This document shows positions 1 to 10,829 of a stretch of 37,470 nucleotides of DNA, one piece after another. Positions within the stretch are counted from its first letter, which is position 1. The number at the start of each line of letters is the position of its first letter. The stretch spans positions 110,622-148,091 of the forward strand of contig KN882791.1 in the NCBI GenBank assembly GCA_000934455.1. Direction: 5' to 3'. Below the pieces are notes generated by a model, which saw nothing but the letters and a program-made list of their open reading frames with translations, was not told the DNA's origin and ran no database searches. This DNA is from Apostichopus parvimensis. Taxonomy: Eukaryota > Echinodermata > Holothuroidea > Aspidochirotida > Stichopodidae. A program made the translations under genes and the position numbers.

Positions 1-43
1 GGTGTTCAAATGTCATCCCAATTTTTTTGTTGATTACAAGAAG

Positions 44-222
44 TTAAAAAAGATCGTCTTCTGATTGACATATTGGGGGTTTATAAAGCCATGTGGTAAA
101 CTTAATATTTAGACCGGCACCAATAGAACTGACATTATCATCTGAGTATACCCTTAAAGGAGCATCACAAAGATTGAGTATATTTGAACATTTTGAAAAC
201 CGGTTTAGCAACTTAGACATGA
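44..222 (-). CDS. possible terminal exon, weakly CUB-like
   Basis: A minus-strand frame of about 58 residues runs from ATG (218-220) to a TAA at 44-46. A TAG usable as a splice acceptor lies just upstream, so the exon could begin at 222. The stretch RVYSDDNVSSIGAGLNIKF resembles the last strands of a CUB domain, where a loop with SD is followed by a glycine and then alternating hydrophobics. Only that end of a domain would be present. There is no nearby partner exon, and frames of this length occur by chance here. Family assignment is inference. Confidence 0.15.
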
Positions 223-501
223 CTAGCACAAGTTTTGTCTAAGTCCTCTTCCTTGTGACAAATCAAGACTGAATTTTTACTAAAGTAAACCTTTTATTAG
301 TCAGCATTGATAGAGTTTCCAACAATAACTTTATAGCACTGACGTGGCACTCAGTCAAATTGTTTACTTTTACCAGCAATTATGAACGGCAACAGCGATG
401 TTATAAAGCAAAACATTTCACTGATTGTTATAGCTTAACTGACGTCACAAAATGGATATAGTTCCAGTTCCAAGACCTTACATTTTACAGTGTCGATATC
501 G

Positions 502-672
502 CTAGATATTTTTCGTTCTTTCGTTAACTTGATGGGAAACTTTATTCGAGTTCAGATCAATATAATCTTCATGATCTCTTTCAGATAATTCAATCATAAC
601 GGTTGGGTTTATGTATCTTCTGAAACGCCACTTGGAAAAGACACTGAGATATCTTGACAACGTTGACTCATT
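502..672 (-). CDS. short unidentified reading frame
   Basis: A 60-residue-class frame on the minus strand; from the first ATG it encodes about 56 residues beginning MDQNESTLSRY and ends with TAG at 502-504. An in-frame TGA lies shortly upstream and I see no acceptor that would join it to an earlier exon. Composition is protein-like (charged and aromatic residues mixed), but no family is recognised. It may be chance. Confidence 0.1.
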   Translation of the reverse strand, partial: NESTLSRYLSVFSKWRFRRYINPTVMIELSERDHEDYIDLNSNKVSHQVNERTKNI

Positions 673-700
673 TTGATCCATAACGAAGACAACAGCCAAT

Positions 701-2098
701 GGATTTCAGCCAAATAGTTGAAAGAACTGTAAAGAGAACTATCAAGGAGGAATAAAGATGTTTCTCGTCATCTTCGAAAGTCTTCGCTTACGTTCTAAGG
801 AAAGTGGGTCTCTTAATTCTTTGTGTAATGCAAACGCTGATATTGCAACTGGGGGATACATATTTAAAGGTCAAAATCTGTACACTTACATGTTTGTGGT
901 CGAACTGACCGCAACGTAATAAAAAGATGAGAACAATTAAAGTCAAGCTTGTTTACAATAATCAAATACTTGTCCATTCCTATCAGCCCTAATTTTGTTT
1001 CTCTTCAGACTGATAAGTATGAACGCTGTCCAAAGTGACGATTATCTTGTCCAGAAATATAAACAGAATTTCCAGGTTTTGCAAAGGATCCATACAGATC
1101 GACTCAGAACATATGTTGTGTAAACTTTACATATACGAGTCCTGTTATTTATATGCTTGAAAGCTTTGTGCCGATAGACTACTGATTTGCGCAACATACG
1201 TCGCGAGAAAAGGTGTTCATAAAAGACTGCATATTACGTCATTATGTCCTATTAGAGTAAACGCAAACGTTTTATCTCCCCTTAAACAGCCAGCGAAAAA
1301 CAACAACGAAAAGTTCAAATAAACCAGAGATATACAAAGAAGAATAGTGTAACCGCCTCCCTTGTTTTTCATGCAAAACGCAATTTTGGATTTTCATAAA
1401 AAAAAACATCTGTCTATTTCGAATAAATTACATTATAAGCTATTTTCACATGGATAATCACAAAAGTCAACGACACCTTGTCACTCTCCAAATGCCCTAC
1501 AACTATTCAGTTAATATTCAATTTAGATTTGTTTCTGGTACAAATTACTAACGTTGAAGGTCACACAATGATTCCTGGTAAAGGTTTTACAAATGCGAGT
1601 ATCTAATATTATATTACAATCGTTTAAATATTATAATTGAAATGCATCACAGGTGGTAAGAATCACACGTTTATCACAAGTTTACAGGCATGCAGTCTTT
1701 ACAGTCAATCAGCAAGGAGAAAAAAATATATCTACAAGATGAATGCCAAAGAAATGTGGAAAAGGTTCTGATTGCAAAGCTATGCAGTATTTTAACTTTT
1801 AATTGCTTATATATGTCTATAAGATTTGATGCTTTCATCGAATCTGAATTGAAGAAATTAAAACCGTTTTGTATTTTGGAAATGACAGCAACGAATACTT
1901 ACAGCAACCCCACCACATGAAAGATTGTCCATCACATGGTATTCATTAAAACAATTATAAATAAACTACAGAATATCATTTAGTGGGATTGGCGTCAACA
2001 TTCAATTTGCTGCTAAGCGTTTAATTATATTAGTTTGATTTCACCGTGTACAGAGGTAGATGTTAAGGCGTGTAAGAGGGCCTTGGCCTTCAAGAAGA
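701..2098. other. AT-rich stretch without recognisable genes
   Basis: Ordinary AT-rich sequence. The only frame of note (1690-1920, plus, 76 codons) has composition typical of random AT-rich DNA and no splice or regulatory context. No repeats stand out. Confidence 0.5.
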
Positions 2099-2108
2099 CT
2101 GTTAACCT

Positions 2109-2128
2109 AAAATAATAATAATAATAAA
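2109..2128. repeat. (AAT)n microsatellite
   Basis: About six AAT units in a row. Confidence 0.85.
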
Positions 2129-2302
2129 TGTTTCTAAGGAATGATAGACGATACCAACATAGAAAGGGCTCACTGAGTTGTCGATGGGATCTAACAAACT
2201 AGACACTGTCATCCACTAGTTAAGGTTTCCTGTTATCAGGATCAACAAGGCTCTGAAATATGAACCATGCAAATCTCCAGAGTATAAGGTCTACTTGATT
2301 GC

Positions 2303-2384
2303 AGATGTTTAAACTAAGAGTAAAGTTTAGGGAAACGACAATAGGGCCAACAAGTCATCATTCTGCTTATTCTTGGTCCGTTGG
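2303..2384 (+). CDS. weak candidate exon
   Basis: A segment beginning at about 2303 after TTGATTGCAG and ending before GTAAGA is open in one frame (it starts MFKLRVKFRETT). It lies inside a 110-codon open frame that also runs through a poly-C tract at 2407-2418. No neighbouring exon was found on this strand, so a chance splice-like pair is the more likely explanation. Confidence 0.1.
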
Positions 2385-2419
2385 TAAGACGGTTACAACT
2401 TGTATACCCCCCCCCCCCT

Positions 2420-4588
2420 GTGGTTTGCTTAACTTAGGCCACATGGAACCCAATTTATGGGGTCCTACATCAAATTACGTAGGGATAGCTTCAAACGACA
2501 CTGTGTTAACTATGACATCGCGTGACCTTATATCTGACCATGTACGTCAAACTGTTTTCACATTTGAACATACTTCTCCCAGCAGACCATTATGTGCTCA
2601 ACATTCAGTTACTCAACATGGGTCATCTTAAATAATGCCATTTGACCCCACCAAGACCTTTGGTAACAACATTATGATTATGGAATAGTGTCTAGATTCG
2701 ATCATTTAATTTACAGAAAATTTCAGACCTGTTGTTTATGGAACCAATGTCCCTCGTGGTGAATTAATCACAGCTGTAATATCTTCTAGACGATGGTCTT
2801 TTACCTGTTCATGCTGTTATAATCTTGAGAAAGGCCAGAACAGGGGTTAGTCTTACTATATATAGCTTTCATAAAAAAAAATATAAAAAACAGACAAAAA
2901 CAAGGTTTACAACTTTCCAAAACGGATTTACTTTATACGCAACAGAATGTTAAAGATAATCCAATATTTTTTATAATATTTTAAATTAATTTTTTATTTT
3001 CATATTTTCAAGTGGAAAGTTGACACTAGTTAAACCAATGACATTAATCAAAGTCATATTAAGAACTCCATTATTTTAGCTTCAACATTATCTGCCTTAC
3101 GGAAAATTAACATTGGAAAAAATATATATAAACAACATACACAATTGAAACGCATGTTATGGCCCGAGGATATCATAATTAGACTTGTTCAAGTCGTCTT
3201 CATTACGTGTGAAAGAAGCGTTGAAACTGTGATATCTCTTAAATGGAATAAAACATTTTCTCAGTTGTTAGGGGGAAGTTTTTCATGACAATTATCTGTA
3301 TTCTATATTACTTAGACCTATAATAATACCGGTTATGTTTATGTCTGTTTCTTAATAAACCAATCATAATCATAAAACCCACGTACATATTTTATCAATA
3401 TTTTCTGCATGATTTATTTTATACCATATTCCAGTCATATTTTACATAAAAGTCTTTACCCAGATAAAGACAGACACATTTATGACCATCCAATGGACAG
3501 CGAAATTTTGACACTTTTCTTCAGGACTTCTTTTAGGAATATTTTGCAAATAAAACAAAGTGTCATAAAACATACAAATAAAGTCTTTGAGATAATTTAT
3601 TTTGTCATCTTGATTTCCCACCTAAATTAACCTGGAAGTTGTTATAAATATCTTACCCGTTACTGGGAAACCAATGAATCGACTATCCTTGACATTGCGT
3701 CAGTAATATTGTACTTTATTAACATTATTTACGAAAGTATGAAATGCATTGTGCAGGGTGTTTCTCATATTTATGAAGCCGAAAAAAAACTTGTAGGATA
3801 TAACTGGAGTATTAATGGACTTAACTGTCAAACGGCAAACAATAACGTGATTGAATTAATGAAGGCGTCTTAGCCGGAACAATGTTTACTTGGCTACTCA
3901 GAAGTACGGAACGTGTTGCGTTTTGACATTCATGTTGGGCTTAGCATGATATAAGGTAGATGCATGATGTATTAGCCATAATAACACCCGTTGGTGAGCT
4001 CAATACAACGTATACCATTCACAACAAACAAGTCGCCTATTCATAAATAAATGAGAGAGAGGGGAGGGACAGTTTTCAAAGCAACCAATTGTATTTTACA
4101 ACTTAACCTATTGAAATTCTAGAGACCAGTGCGGTCTTGACTAGATTTATTTATCTTTCCATTCATAAACCTGCTGTATCGTTTCGTGCAAATACTATAT
4201 AAAGTTGCCCTCTCGCCTTAAATGACATGATTAGCGGGTAACTATCTTAAGTAATTAATGACGATAAGAACACCCTCGCCTAGCCACTTATATGCAAATT
4301 AGGTACTAGAGTGTGTGATTCTTGATCGAATGCACACCGTGAAAAGTATTCTATGTTTGTCATTTAATTTTACATATTTTACATCTTCAAATTAGTTTTC
4401 CATCACCTTTACGTTAATTCTGTCATTTAATACATAAATTAATAAATAATACCCTGCCTGAGTATACAGGTATATAGCAGGTTCCATGGATACGTTTATC
4501 CCATAAACCATGCATATCGCGTAACATATCTACAACAGTGTACATTCATCAACTGAATGACATCGCTGACCGAGAGTCATGTGAAACA
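2420..4588. other. AT-rich stretch without recognisable genes
   Basis: No convincing coding segment, RNA gene or structured repeat. A 73-codon plus-strand frame at 3409-3630 is AT-rich and featureless. Confidence 0.5.
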
Positions 4589-4608
4589 CCCCCCCCCCCC
4601 CCCCCCCC
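4589..4608. repeat. poly-C tract, 20 bases
   Basis: Uninterrupted run of 20 C followed by TCCTCC. It is one of many long C or G runs in the window. Confidence 0.95.
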
Positions 4609-5074
4609 TCCTCCAGATCTCGTATGATCATTAAATGTTAGCCTACATCACACGGCTTTGAATACATTCATGCACTGCATCATAATCTTGTCTTGATAAA
4701 ATTGTCAACTTTGACTCACATTTGTCACAAAATAGATACAAATTTGTTTTCTGTAAATGTAATTTTTCCCGCCTCTTCCTCGTTCCATTTGATATCCCTA
4801 AGGCAAACCATGTTGTTTACTATATCTGACACCGTTTCTTCCATTTTTCAGTCTTTAACGTTTTGAGAAAAAATAAGCTACATAATCGAACACTAGATTT
4901 AGGTATACCATACAATCATCAATGTGACGGTTATAGCCCTTTAAACCAACATTTTGTAAAGATTATGTGCTGAAGCTCTACGTGTATGTTAAAATTTCCC
5001 CCTTACTGCCTTTTTTTTATACTGAAGCGAAGATAGTACTGGCTATTCAAGTAAACGGTTTTAGGCTCACTTAC

Positions 5075-5177
5075 CTTTCAAGATTTTGCCGTCTGCAAAA
5101 ACGAATCTGATTCATGAAAAACGGAAAGCTTGGCACGTAATAATATTTGGAAAGTAGATCTGTGCACTTCAAAATCC
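5075..5177 (-). CDS. candidate internal exon, minus strand
   Basis: On the minus strand a good acceptor (CTTTTCTGATTACAG) and a near-consensus donor (AAAG|GTAAGTGAG) bracket 103 bases open in one frame for 33 codons. Residues include SKYYYVPSFPFFMNQIRF followed by CRRQNLE. The phases are 1 in and 2 out. A shorter alternative uses the internal TTTTTGCAG and leaves an 18-base microexon. The product is not recognised. The possible upstream partner is the open frame at 5579-5928, but that frame has only a weak phase-1 donor. A chance origin cannot be excluded. Confidence 0.22.
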
Positions 5178-5456
5178 CTGTAATCAGAAAAGATCTCCTT
5201 CTTCTACGAACTCTTATACAAAATTTCTTTGGTTCACTTTTTCTTCTCCTATATGGATATTTTTACATACAGGATGAAAACATTTCTAAGTATCAAGGTG
5301 AATTCTCGGCTAGCGGAAGATCATGACATCATACAGTGACGTTATAGTATTAAGTCAACGTACGGTTAGTAACCCTGAAAATTTGGTCTTCAGCAACTTT
5401 CCCCCTTTTTCAAGTATTTATTTCGTTTGCCCGCGCTTTCTCACATAAAGTCATTT

Positions 5457-5468
5457 ATTTATTCATTT
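5457..5468 (-). promoter_or_regulatory. possible poly(A) signal
   Basis: Read on the minus strand this is AATGAATAAATAAATG, containing AATAAA, about 115 bases after the TGA of the frame at 5579-5928. It would fit a 3' end only if that frame is a terminal exon; the hexamer is common in AT-rich DNA. Confidence 0.12.
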
Positions 5469-5578
5469 GAGATTCTGCGAACCGTTTGTTTAAAGTTTCG
5501 CCTACATATTCGCCATGTTATCGTTTAATGATTGTTCACGGTTCCCATTGAAATTTATGATCAATTGGAAATTACATG

Positions 5579-5928
5579 TCACAATATTAGCTTCAAGTTT
5601 CTTTCTTTAGCTTTTCCAGTTTCTTTTACAGCCGATAGTAAACCCGTGTTACATTTCACCATAGTTTGTAAACATAGTTTCGTCTCCGTTTGACGTATCA
5701 TTTGTACTCCATTTGACATATATCTCACACACTTTAGAAACTCAGCGATTGATACACAGCTTCCTGTCATGAAGGTGACTCCTTGAGTCCTTCGTTGGAC
5801 CTTTTCTTTAAGTCCATTATGTATATGATGTTCTTTATTGCAAATTATATTTACTTTGTCAAACGGCTGAATAAAACGTGCATGCATGGTAGTAGATTTC
5901 ACGCCTATACCGTCAATAAAGGGTTCTA
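5579..5928 (-). CDS. longest open frame, possible terminal exon
   Basis: A minus-strand frame ends with TGA at 5579-5581. From the first ATG (5900-5902) it has 107 codons. It stays open further upstream to a pyrimidine-rich acceptor-like site (CACACTATAAATTAG, exon from about 5928), which would add roughly nine codons (PFIDGIGV before KSTTMHARF). Composition is mixed and not low-complexity. No domain, signal peptide or membrane segment is evident. One open run of about 120 codons is roughly what chance would give in 36 kb at this base composition, so its length alone is weak evidence. Confidence 0.2.
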
Positions 5929-5939
5929 ATTTATAGTGT

Positions 5940-6900
5940 GAAAAGTTGGTTTAGGTGCGGTTACGTTTTCACTAGCAATTCTTCCAATTGTTTTGCCATG
6001 ATATGCTGTGACATTGACTCTTATTGTGTCAATATCAATAAGATGTTTCACACCTTGAAGAATGACGTAATTGACAATTATATCACCTTACCTTTCATGT
6101 GCCCTCTCCCTACATTTTCATGAAACACTTAACTGCAATAAGGCAAATGAGATATATACTCCACTGGAATGAATATATGACGTGTTATATTACTGTCATA
6201 TTATCGGCTCTACGCTATATCTCAATAGTATTAATAATCATGAAAATGTGTAACATAACAGCAGACTTGTAGTACGGGTACAACATCACGATAACGAGTA
6301 CAATCCCTCTGTATGAGTATAATACGAGTACAAAGCTGTACACGTGAGTACGACTAACGAATCTTGCAATAGTATCTGTACTTTAGATTTAAAATATGCC
6401 TCCAATATAAGAGTTAAGTATATGCTGGAATACTAGAAAGAGTACGGATTAACTGTTAGTCTTTGTCAAAACTACCAACGAAAGTCATGTGGTTAAAGCG
6501 TGTATCCCTAAAACAATGGTTGCATATAGGACTGTAATATTACCCATGCAATTCCTTTGTCACCGTATATTATTTACTAACAATGGGTGTTTATTATTAC
6601 TAAGAAAGGGTGTATATTAAATGTTAACTTACCAATGCATGATTAACACTACTGTGTTGCGTTTCAAGTTGCTGTATATCTTACAGTGATACTAACAATA
6701 CAGGTTATATGTCGCTGTTATATTGCATTAACCATAACAATAGTACATAAGTAAGATGGTTGCCACTAAAGCCTGGGAATCAAGTTAATCACACGTGAAC
6801 TCTTTATTCATCTGTTTGTATTGAACACAATAGCGCATGCAGCCAAGCTTAGAGTACGACAATGTCAAGTGGAGTGGTGGTGTTTTTAAACTTAAACATG
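5940..6900. other. AT-rich stretch with loosely repeated GAGTAC words
   Basis: No gene seen. Between about 6270 and 6360 the words GAGTACAA, GAGTATAA and GAGTACGA recur at irregular spacing, a very degenerate simple repeat. A good minus-strand donor-like site near 6094 has no open frame behind it. Confidence 0.35.
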
Positions 6901-6962
6901 AGTACATTGACCTCAGGAGTGACACCAGGACAATGTGTTAGTTAACGGTCAGATAAATTGTC

Positions 6963-7023
6963 ATTAGCCCCAGGGTTGACAAGTGGGGAAACCTCTGGCT
7001 ACAGCTCCGAGCCCCGGGCTAAT
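6963..7023. repeat. 61-bp inverted repeat in a GC-richer island
   Basis: ATTAGCCC at 6963-6970 is matched by GGGCTAAT at 7016-7023, perfect 8-bp arms around 45 bases. Both arms continue into C/G-rich sequence. It sits in a patch (about 6900-7200) clearly GC-richer than its surroundings, which may be the remnant of a mobile element. No transposase or target-site duplication was identified. Confidence 0.4.
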
Positions 7024-7199
7024 AAGGTGGACCGGGGAATATGGGATAAACAAAAATGTAATATACTTTTCATAATGTATTTGAGGAAATATGAAGACTT
7101 TTTTCAAAAGGGGGACCTAGTGACATGATTATTACAGAGGCCCGACCCTCGGTTCTCGATGTCCCCGATGAGACCCCTACCGTGGTTAAATTCACAAAA

Positions 7200-8460
7200 A
7201 CGGTATTGTATGCATGCATTCCATTTTGTATATCGTGAAACATGTAACGTATACACACGGACAGCCAATTATATAGTTCCTTTAAACAGTAACTATGGTA
7301 ATAATGATACCAAGAAAAATTGTGTATTAACGTAAATCAGTGACTCGTACCGAGTGTTCTGTTTGCAAACTTCTTATCTCATTTAATTTGTCATCGGTCT
7401 CTTTGGCGTTGGTAGTGTCGAAACGCAAGTCGATAATAACATAGACCCTATCTAAATATAGTTAGATTGCTGTATTAATTCCAGTACACATACTAATATC
7501 TCTCTGTGAATGGCTTTCATGCATCAGTTTCTCTACTCCAATTGACAACTTAAAGGAGAACCAAAGCAACTGATGGTACAGGCTATATAGGGAGCAACGA
7601 CTAATCAGGTGTACGGCCTACAATAACATAAACTGATCATAGCAAATATTGTATAGATCATGTCTAAGTCAATCCCGTTTTATCTTTACATATTTTTTTA
7701 GTATATCAGAAACACTCTTTCACTTTAACACGAAATAAATATGAATTTGAATCAAACGAATCATATTGAAACAGCCATGTGCATATAATTTATGATACTC
7801 TCCTGCGAATGACGTGTATTGTAAACAAAGCGCATCTCTCAGCGTGAATTGTTTAGCTTAAGGGTACATTATGCATTGTACAGCAAAGTCAGAACCGCCT
7901 TTGTATTGCTGGTGATTGGGTATATTATTGTCGTTAAGAGGTTTTCCACCTCATAAAGAAATGTAGATTATAAAAAGTCATCTAGAGTTGTATTCTTCTA
8001 CGCATATACGCATTGTATTATCCTAATAGCCAAAAAAAAAAACAGAAACAAATACTCATTTACAGTTTTGGAAGTTGAATCTATAAGAAAAACATTTATA
8101 GTTCGTTTCGTCATCTTCTTTGTTTTAACTTTGATTGTATTTGCATATATTAAAAATACCAATTTCTATAACTAACCATTAATCGCAATAATGTTTACAT
8201 TGTAACATGTAACTTTTCTGTTCCTTTTCTTCAGTGGTCTACATATTTCGTTGATATTGCTTCTGCACTGAGCAGAACTACCCTCATTAAAGATGACAAT
8301 AATAAAAATAATAAAAAAAAAATACGTTTGAACCATGCATATAAGTACGTATGTAAGGTCCGTGGTTTCAAACCTTTATAAACTGACATGTTTTACCAGA
8401 CTGAAAGTTATTTTAGTTAAATTACAAAATCATTGCGATATAGTGTACGAAAAAGTTGGA
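7200..8460. other. AT-rich stretch without recognisable genes
   Basis: Nothing beyond short chance frames and short A-rich runs (8299-8322 is an interrupted AAT/poly-A tract). Confidence 0.45.
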
Positions 8461-8463
8461 GGG

Positions 8464-8505
8464 CCTGACGTTTCGATCCTATAAGTATAAGATCTTTGTC
8501 AAAGG
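8464..8505. repeat. hairpin element resembling a dispersed CGAAACGTC motif
   Basis: GATCCTATA (8475-8483) pairs with TATAAGATC (8486-8494), nine pairs including one G-U or mismatch, around a 2-base loop. Outside it CCTGACGTTTC faces TTTGTCAAAGG. Read on the minus strand the order is TTGACAA, stem, GAAACGTC, similar to a hammerhead core (CUGANGA, stem II, GAAA), but two core positions differ. It is probably a decayed copy of a dispersed repeat. Confidence 0.4.
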
Positions 8506-8510
8506 TAAAC

Positions 8511-9690
8511 GATTTCTCAATATATTTGTTTAATTCCCCTTATTGCGATATTTTAGAAACGTTTTCATCCATATCCTTTGTAATGCAAATAGTCATGGAA
8601 GAAGAGATTAAACCCATGCTGCTTTTCTAACGGATAATGAACTTTAAGTCACATATTTACATTAATATGTCGAAGATTTTAGAATTCTCCGGAGTTCTTT
8701 TGTATACGACTATATTGAAAGCCATTAACAGCGACGGACAATGAGCTTTACTAATGTTCTCGGACCGTTTTAAGAGGAAACGGAAATGAAACGACACGCC
8801 TGGTATTATTGAATTCAAAAGACTCCAGTTTACTTAGTTTAATCGATCTTCGTTGGCTAGAGAGTCTTGTTGTTTGACTAAACAACAAAATAGGCGGGAG
8901 ACAAGAATTGAATCTTAAAATTGGCGACGATTTTTTTTTTTGTGTTATTAATAATGCCCTTAACTGGGTCCTTGCGCTCTTCATTGTATAATCTTTTATT
9001 CACATATTAGGTCCATTATACAGTCGACCTTACAAGACCATATATATTACATCAATATTATAACATTTATTGATATTTGGGGAAAAGATCAAATTTGTTG
9101 AAATAAAACATTCGAACATATTTTTGAAAGTTTTGTTACCATTTGTCTTATCATTCATTTCACTGTGCAAAGTGTCTCTTTCTTGTACATATATTTTCTT
9201 TGATTAAGCAAACTATGAGAGTTTTCATATGTATGTCACTGTATCTTCTTAATGTGTCGGGTAATAAGTCTGAGAGATATATTCGAGCACTAGAATTCTG
9301 CATTATTTTTATATTAAAAGGACAGGATAAACCTAACATATTGATCCACATCCGTGAAAATTCTTCTGGGAAATTCTTCACGAAAATGTTCCCTACATTA
9401 AAATTCACAAAACAAGAGAAATAGCTCGCCAAATTCGAATGAAGTCATTTTCAATGCGATAACTGTAACACATTTCCCAATAGCTCGATTCACATGAGAT
9501 AACGATGTAGTTGATTTTGACACAGAGGAAGTATTATTTTACTAAAAACCACGCGTATTAACAACTTAAATGCATACGCACGAAAAGCTGTCAATTTCTC
9601 AAACAGTGTCCCATTTGAGACCATCTTTATTATAAGTCTCTTACATATAGCCATCTATAATTCGGCCTTAAACGTTTCCAACCAATTCTA
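8511..9690. other. AT-rich stretch without recognisable genes
   Basis: Frames of 77-93 codons at 8751-8984 (minus) and 9143-9432 (both strands overlapping) are open on both strands at once and have no splice context, as expected of chance. Confidence 0.4.
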
Positions 9691-9693
9691 TAA

Positions 9694-9747
9694 GCATGCA
9701 CACTGCCTAGTGTGCATGCAGTGTGCACACTAGGCCCACTGCATGCA
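9694..9747. repeat. three overlapping perfect inverted repeats
   Basis: Three mutually exclusive hairpins share this 54-bp segment. The first is GCATGCACACT/AGTGTGCATGC (9694-9719, 4-base loop). The second is CTAGTGTGCA/TGCACACTAG (9707-9733, 7-base loop). The third is TGCATGCAGTG/CACTGCATGCA (9713-9747, 13-base loop). All arms are perfect. Confidence 0.85.
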
Positions 9748-10086
9748 TAGTGAAATGGACAACTTATGTACCCATGAGTACAACATCCCATCACAATCCG
9801 TGTACCTTTTTCGAGCACGTTTGGTGGTATGAATCCATCCTGGTTTTATTTCTTTAACTGGAGACCTACAAAATGGTTCCTAAAAATTGAATTTGCTCTG
9901 CGCTTAACAGTCTTCCAATGATCTTACAGTCTTATCTTATAATATTGTAGAGGATGCAATGACACAAGCACATCCTTTTAAGTACTATATATTCATCTTT
10001 TCAAGGTTACACAGGCAGCAACTCACCCTGATAATATGATCACACATACCTCACGACTAGTGGTGTATTGTGTGCTGACTGTCCTG

Positions 10087-10265
10087 CAGTCGTAATGTGT
10101 GTGTAGTCACAACGTCTTCATCAGAGGAGTCTCGTGTAACTATGTAACCTTGCGGTCATGACCGGGTGAACCTAGTACTGCATATCTAGCTTTGCGCCAT
10201 TCCAGTCGTAATGTGTTTGTAATCATACTGCCTTCATCGAGTGAATCTCGCGTTGAGTGCGTAAA
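10087..10265. repeat. two diverged copies with 116-bp spacing
   Basis: CAGTCGTAATGTGT occurs at 10087 and 10203. Both copies go on through a diverged segment with GTAGTCAC/GTAATCAT, CTTCATC and GAGTCTCG/GAATCTCG. This is an imperfect tandem duplication immediately upstream of the GAGCAGTCAATAGC minisatellite. Confidence 0.6.
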
Positions 10266-10269
10266 TTTG

Positions 10270-10648
10270 CACACACACAGCGAGCAGATAAGAGTTCAGT
10301 AAATGAAGGAAATCATATCAGTCCATAGCCCAGCTACAGAAGAAGAGCAGCCAATGGCCGCACACAGTGAACGATAACTACTTAACTAAAAACTGAAGGA
10401 GAGAGTGAGAGCTCAGTAGATGGGAAAGCAGTCAAAAGCTATACAGAAGAGGAAAAGTCAATATAGCTTTACACAGCGAGCAGTCAATAGCCTCACACAG
10501 AGAGCAGCCACTGTAGCTAAAGGAAGAAGGGAAAAACAACTGACAAACGGGACAATCAGTGCATAGCTATAGAAGAAGGCCTTTATATAGTCCCACACAG
10601 GATTTCTAGATGAAGGAATGAGATTATCAGAGCTGGCAAATATTAAAT
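10270..10648. repeat. degenerate flank of the 22-bp minisatellite
   Basis: Words such as GAGCAGCCAATGG, AAGCAGTCAAAAGCTA and CGAGCAGTCAATAGC recur irregularly with diverged spacers, suggesting an older, decayed part of the array that follows. Confidence 0.5.
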
Positions 10649-10816
10649 CAGTCAATAGCTACAGGGAGAGCAGTCAAAAGCTACATGGAGAGCAGTCAAT
10701 AGCAACAGGGAGAGCAGTCAATGGCTACATGGAGAGCAGTCAATAGCTGCATGGAGAGCAGTCAATGGCTAGAAGGAGAGCAGTCAATAGCTACAGCCTA
10801 CAGGAAGAGCAGTCTT
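10649..10816. repeat. 22-bp minisatellite, seven to eight units
   Basis: CAGTCAA starts at 10649, 10671, 10693, 10715, 10737, 10759 and 10781, an exact 22-base period, with a last diverged copy at 10810. The consensus is CAGTCAATAGCTACAGGGAG plus AG, with TGG/GGG and AAT/AAA variants between units. Confidence 0.9.
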
Positions 10817-10829
10817 TACGTAAAGAACG

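Noticed and set aside
2299..2631. 110-codon plus-strand protein
   Set aside because: It starts on a non-ATG codon and reads through a 12-base poly-C tract; only a short splice-bounded part is kept, as a weak candidate.
6094..6150. Minus-strand exon ending at GAAAG|GTAAGG
   Set aside because: The donor and a TTATTGCAG acceptor are good, but all three frames contain stops. It shows that good splice-like pairs arise by chance here.
10649..10816. CRISPR-like array
   Set aside because: The 22-bp units are directly contiguous with no unique spacers, and the window is eukaryotic in character; it is a minisatellite.
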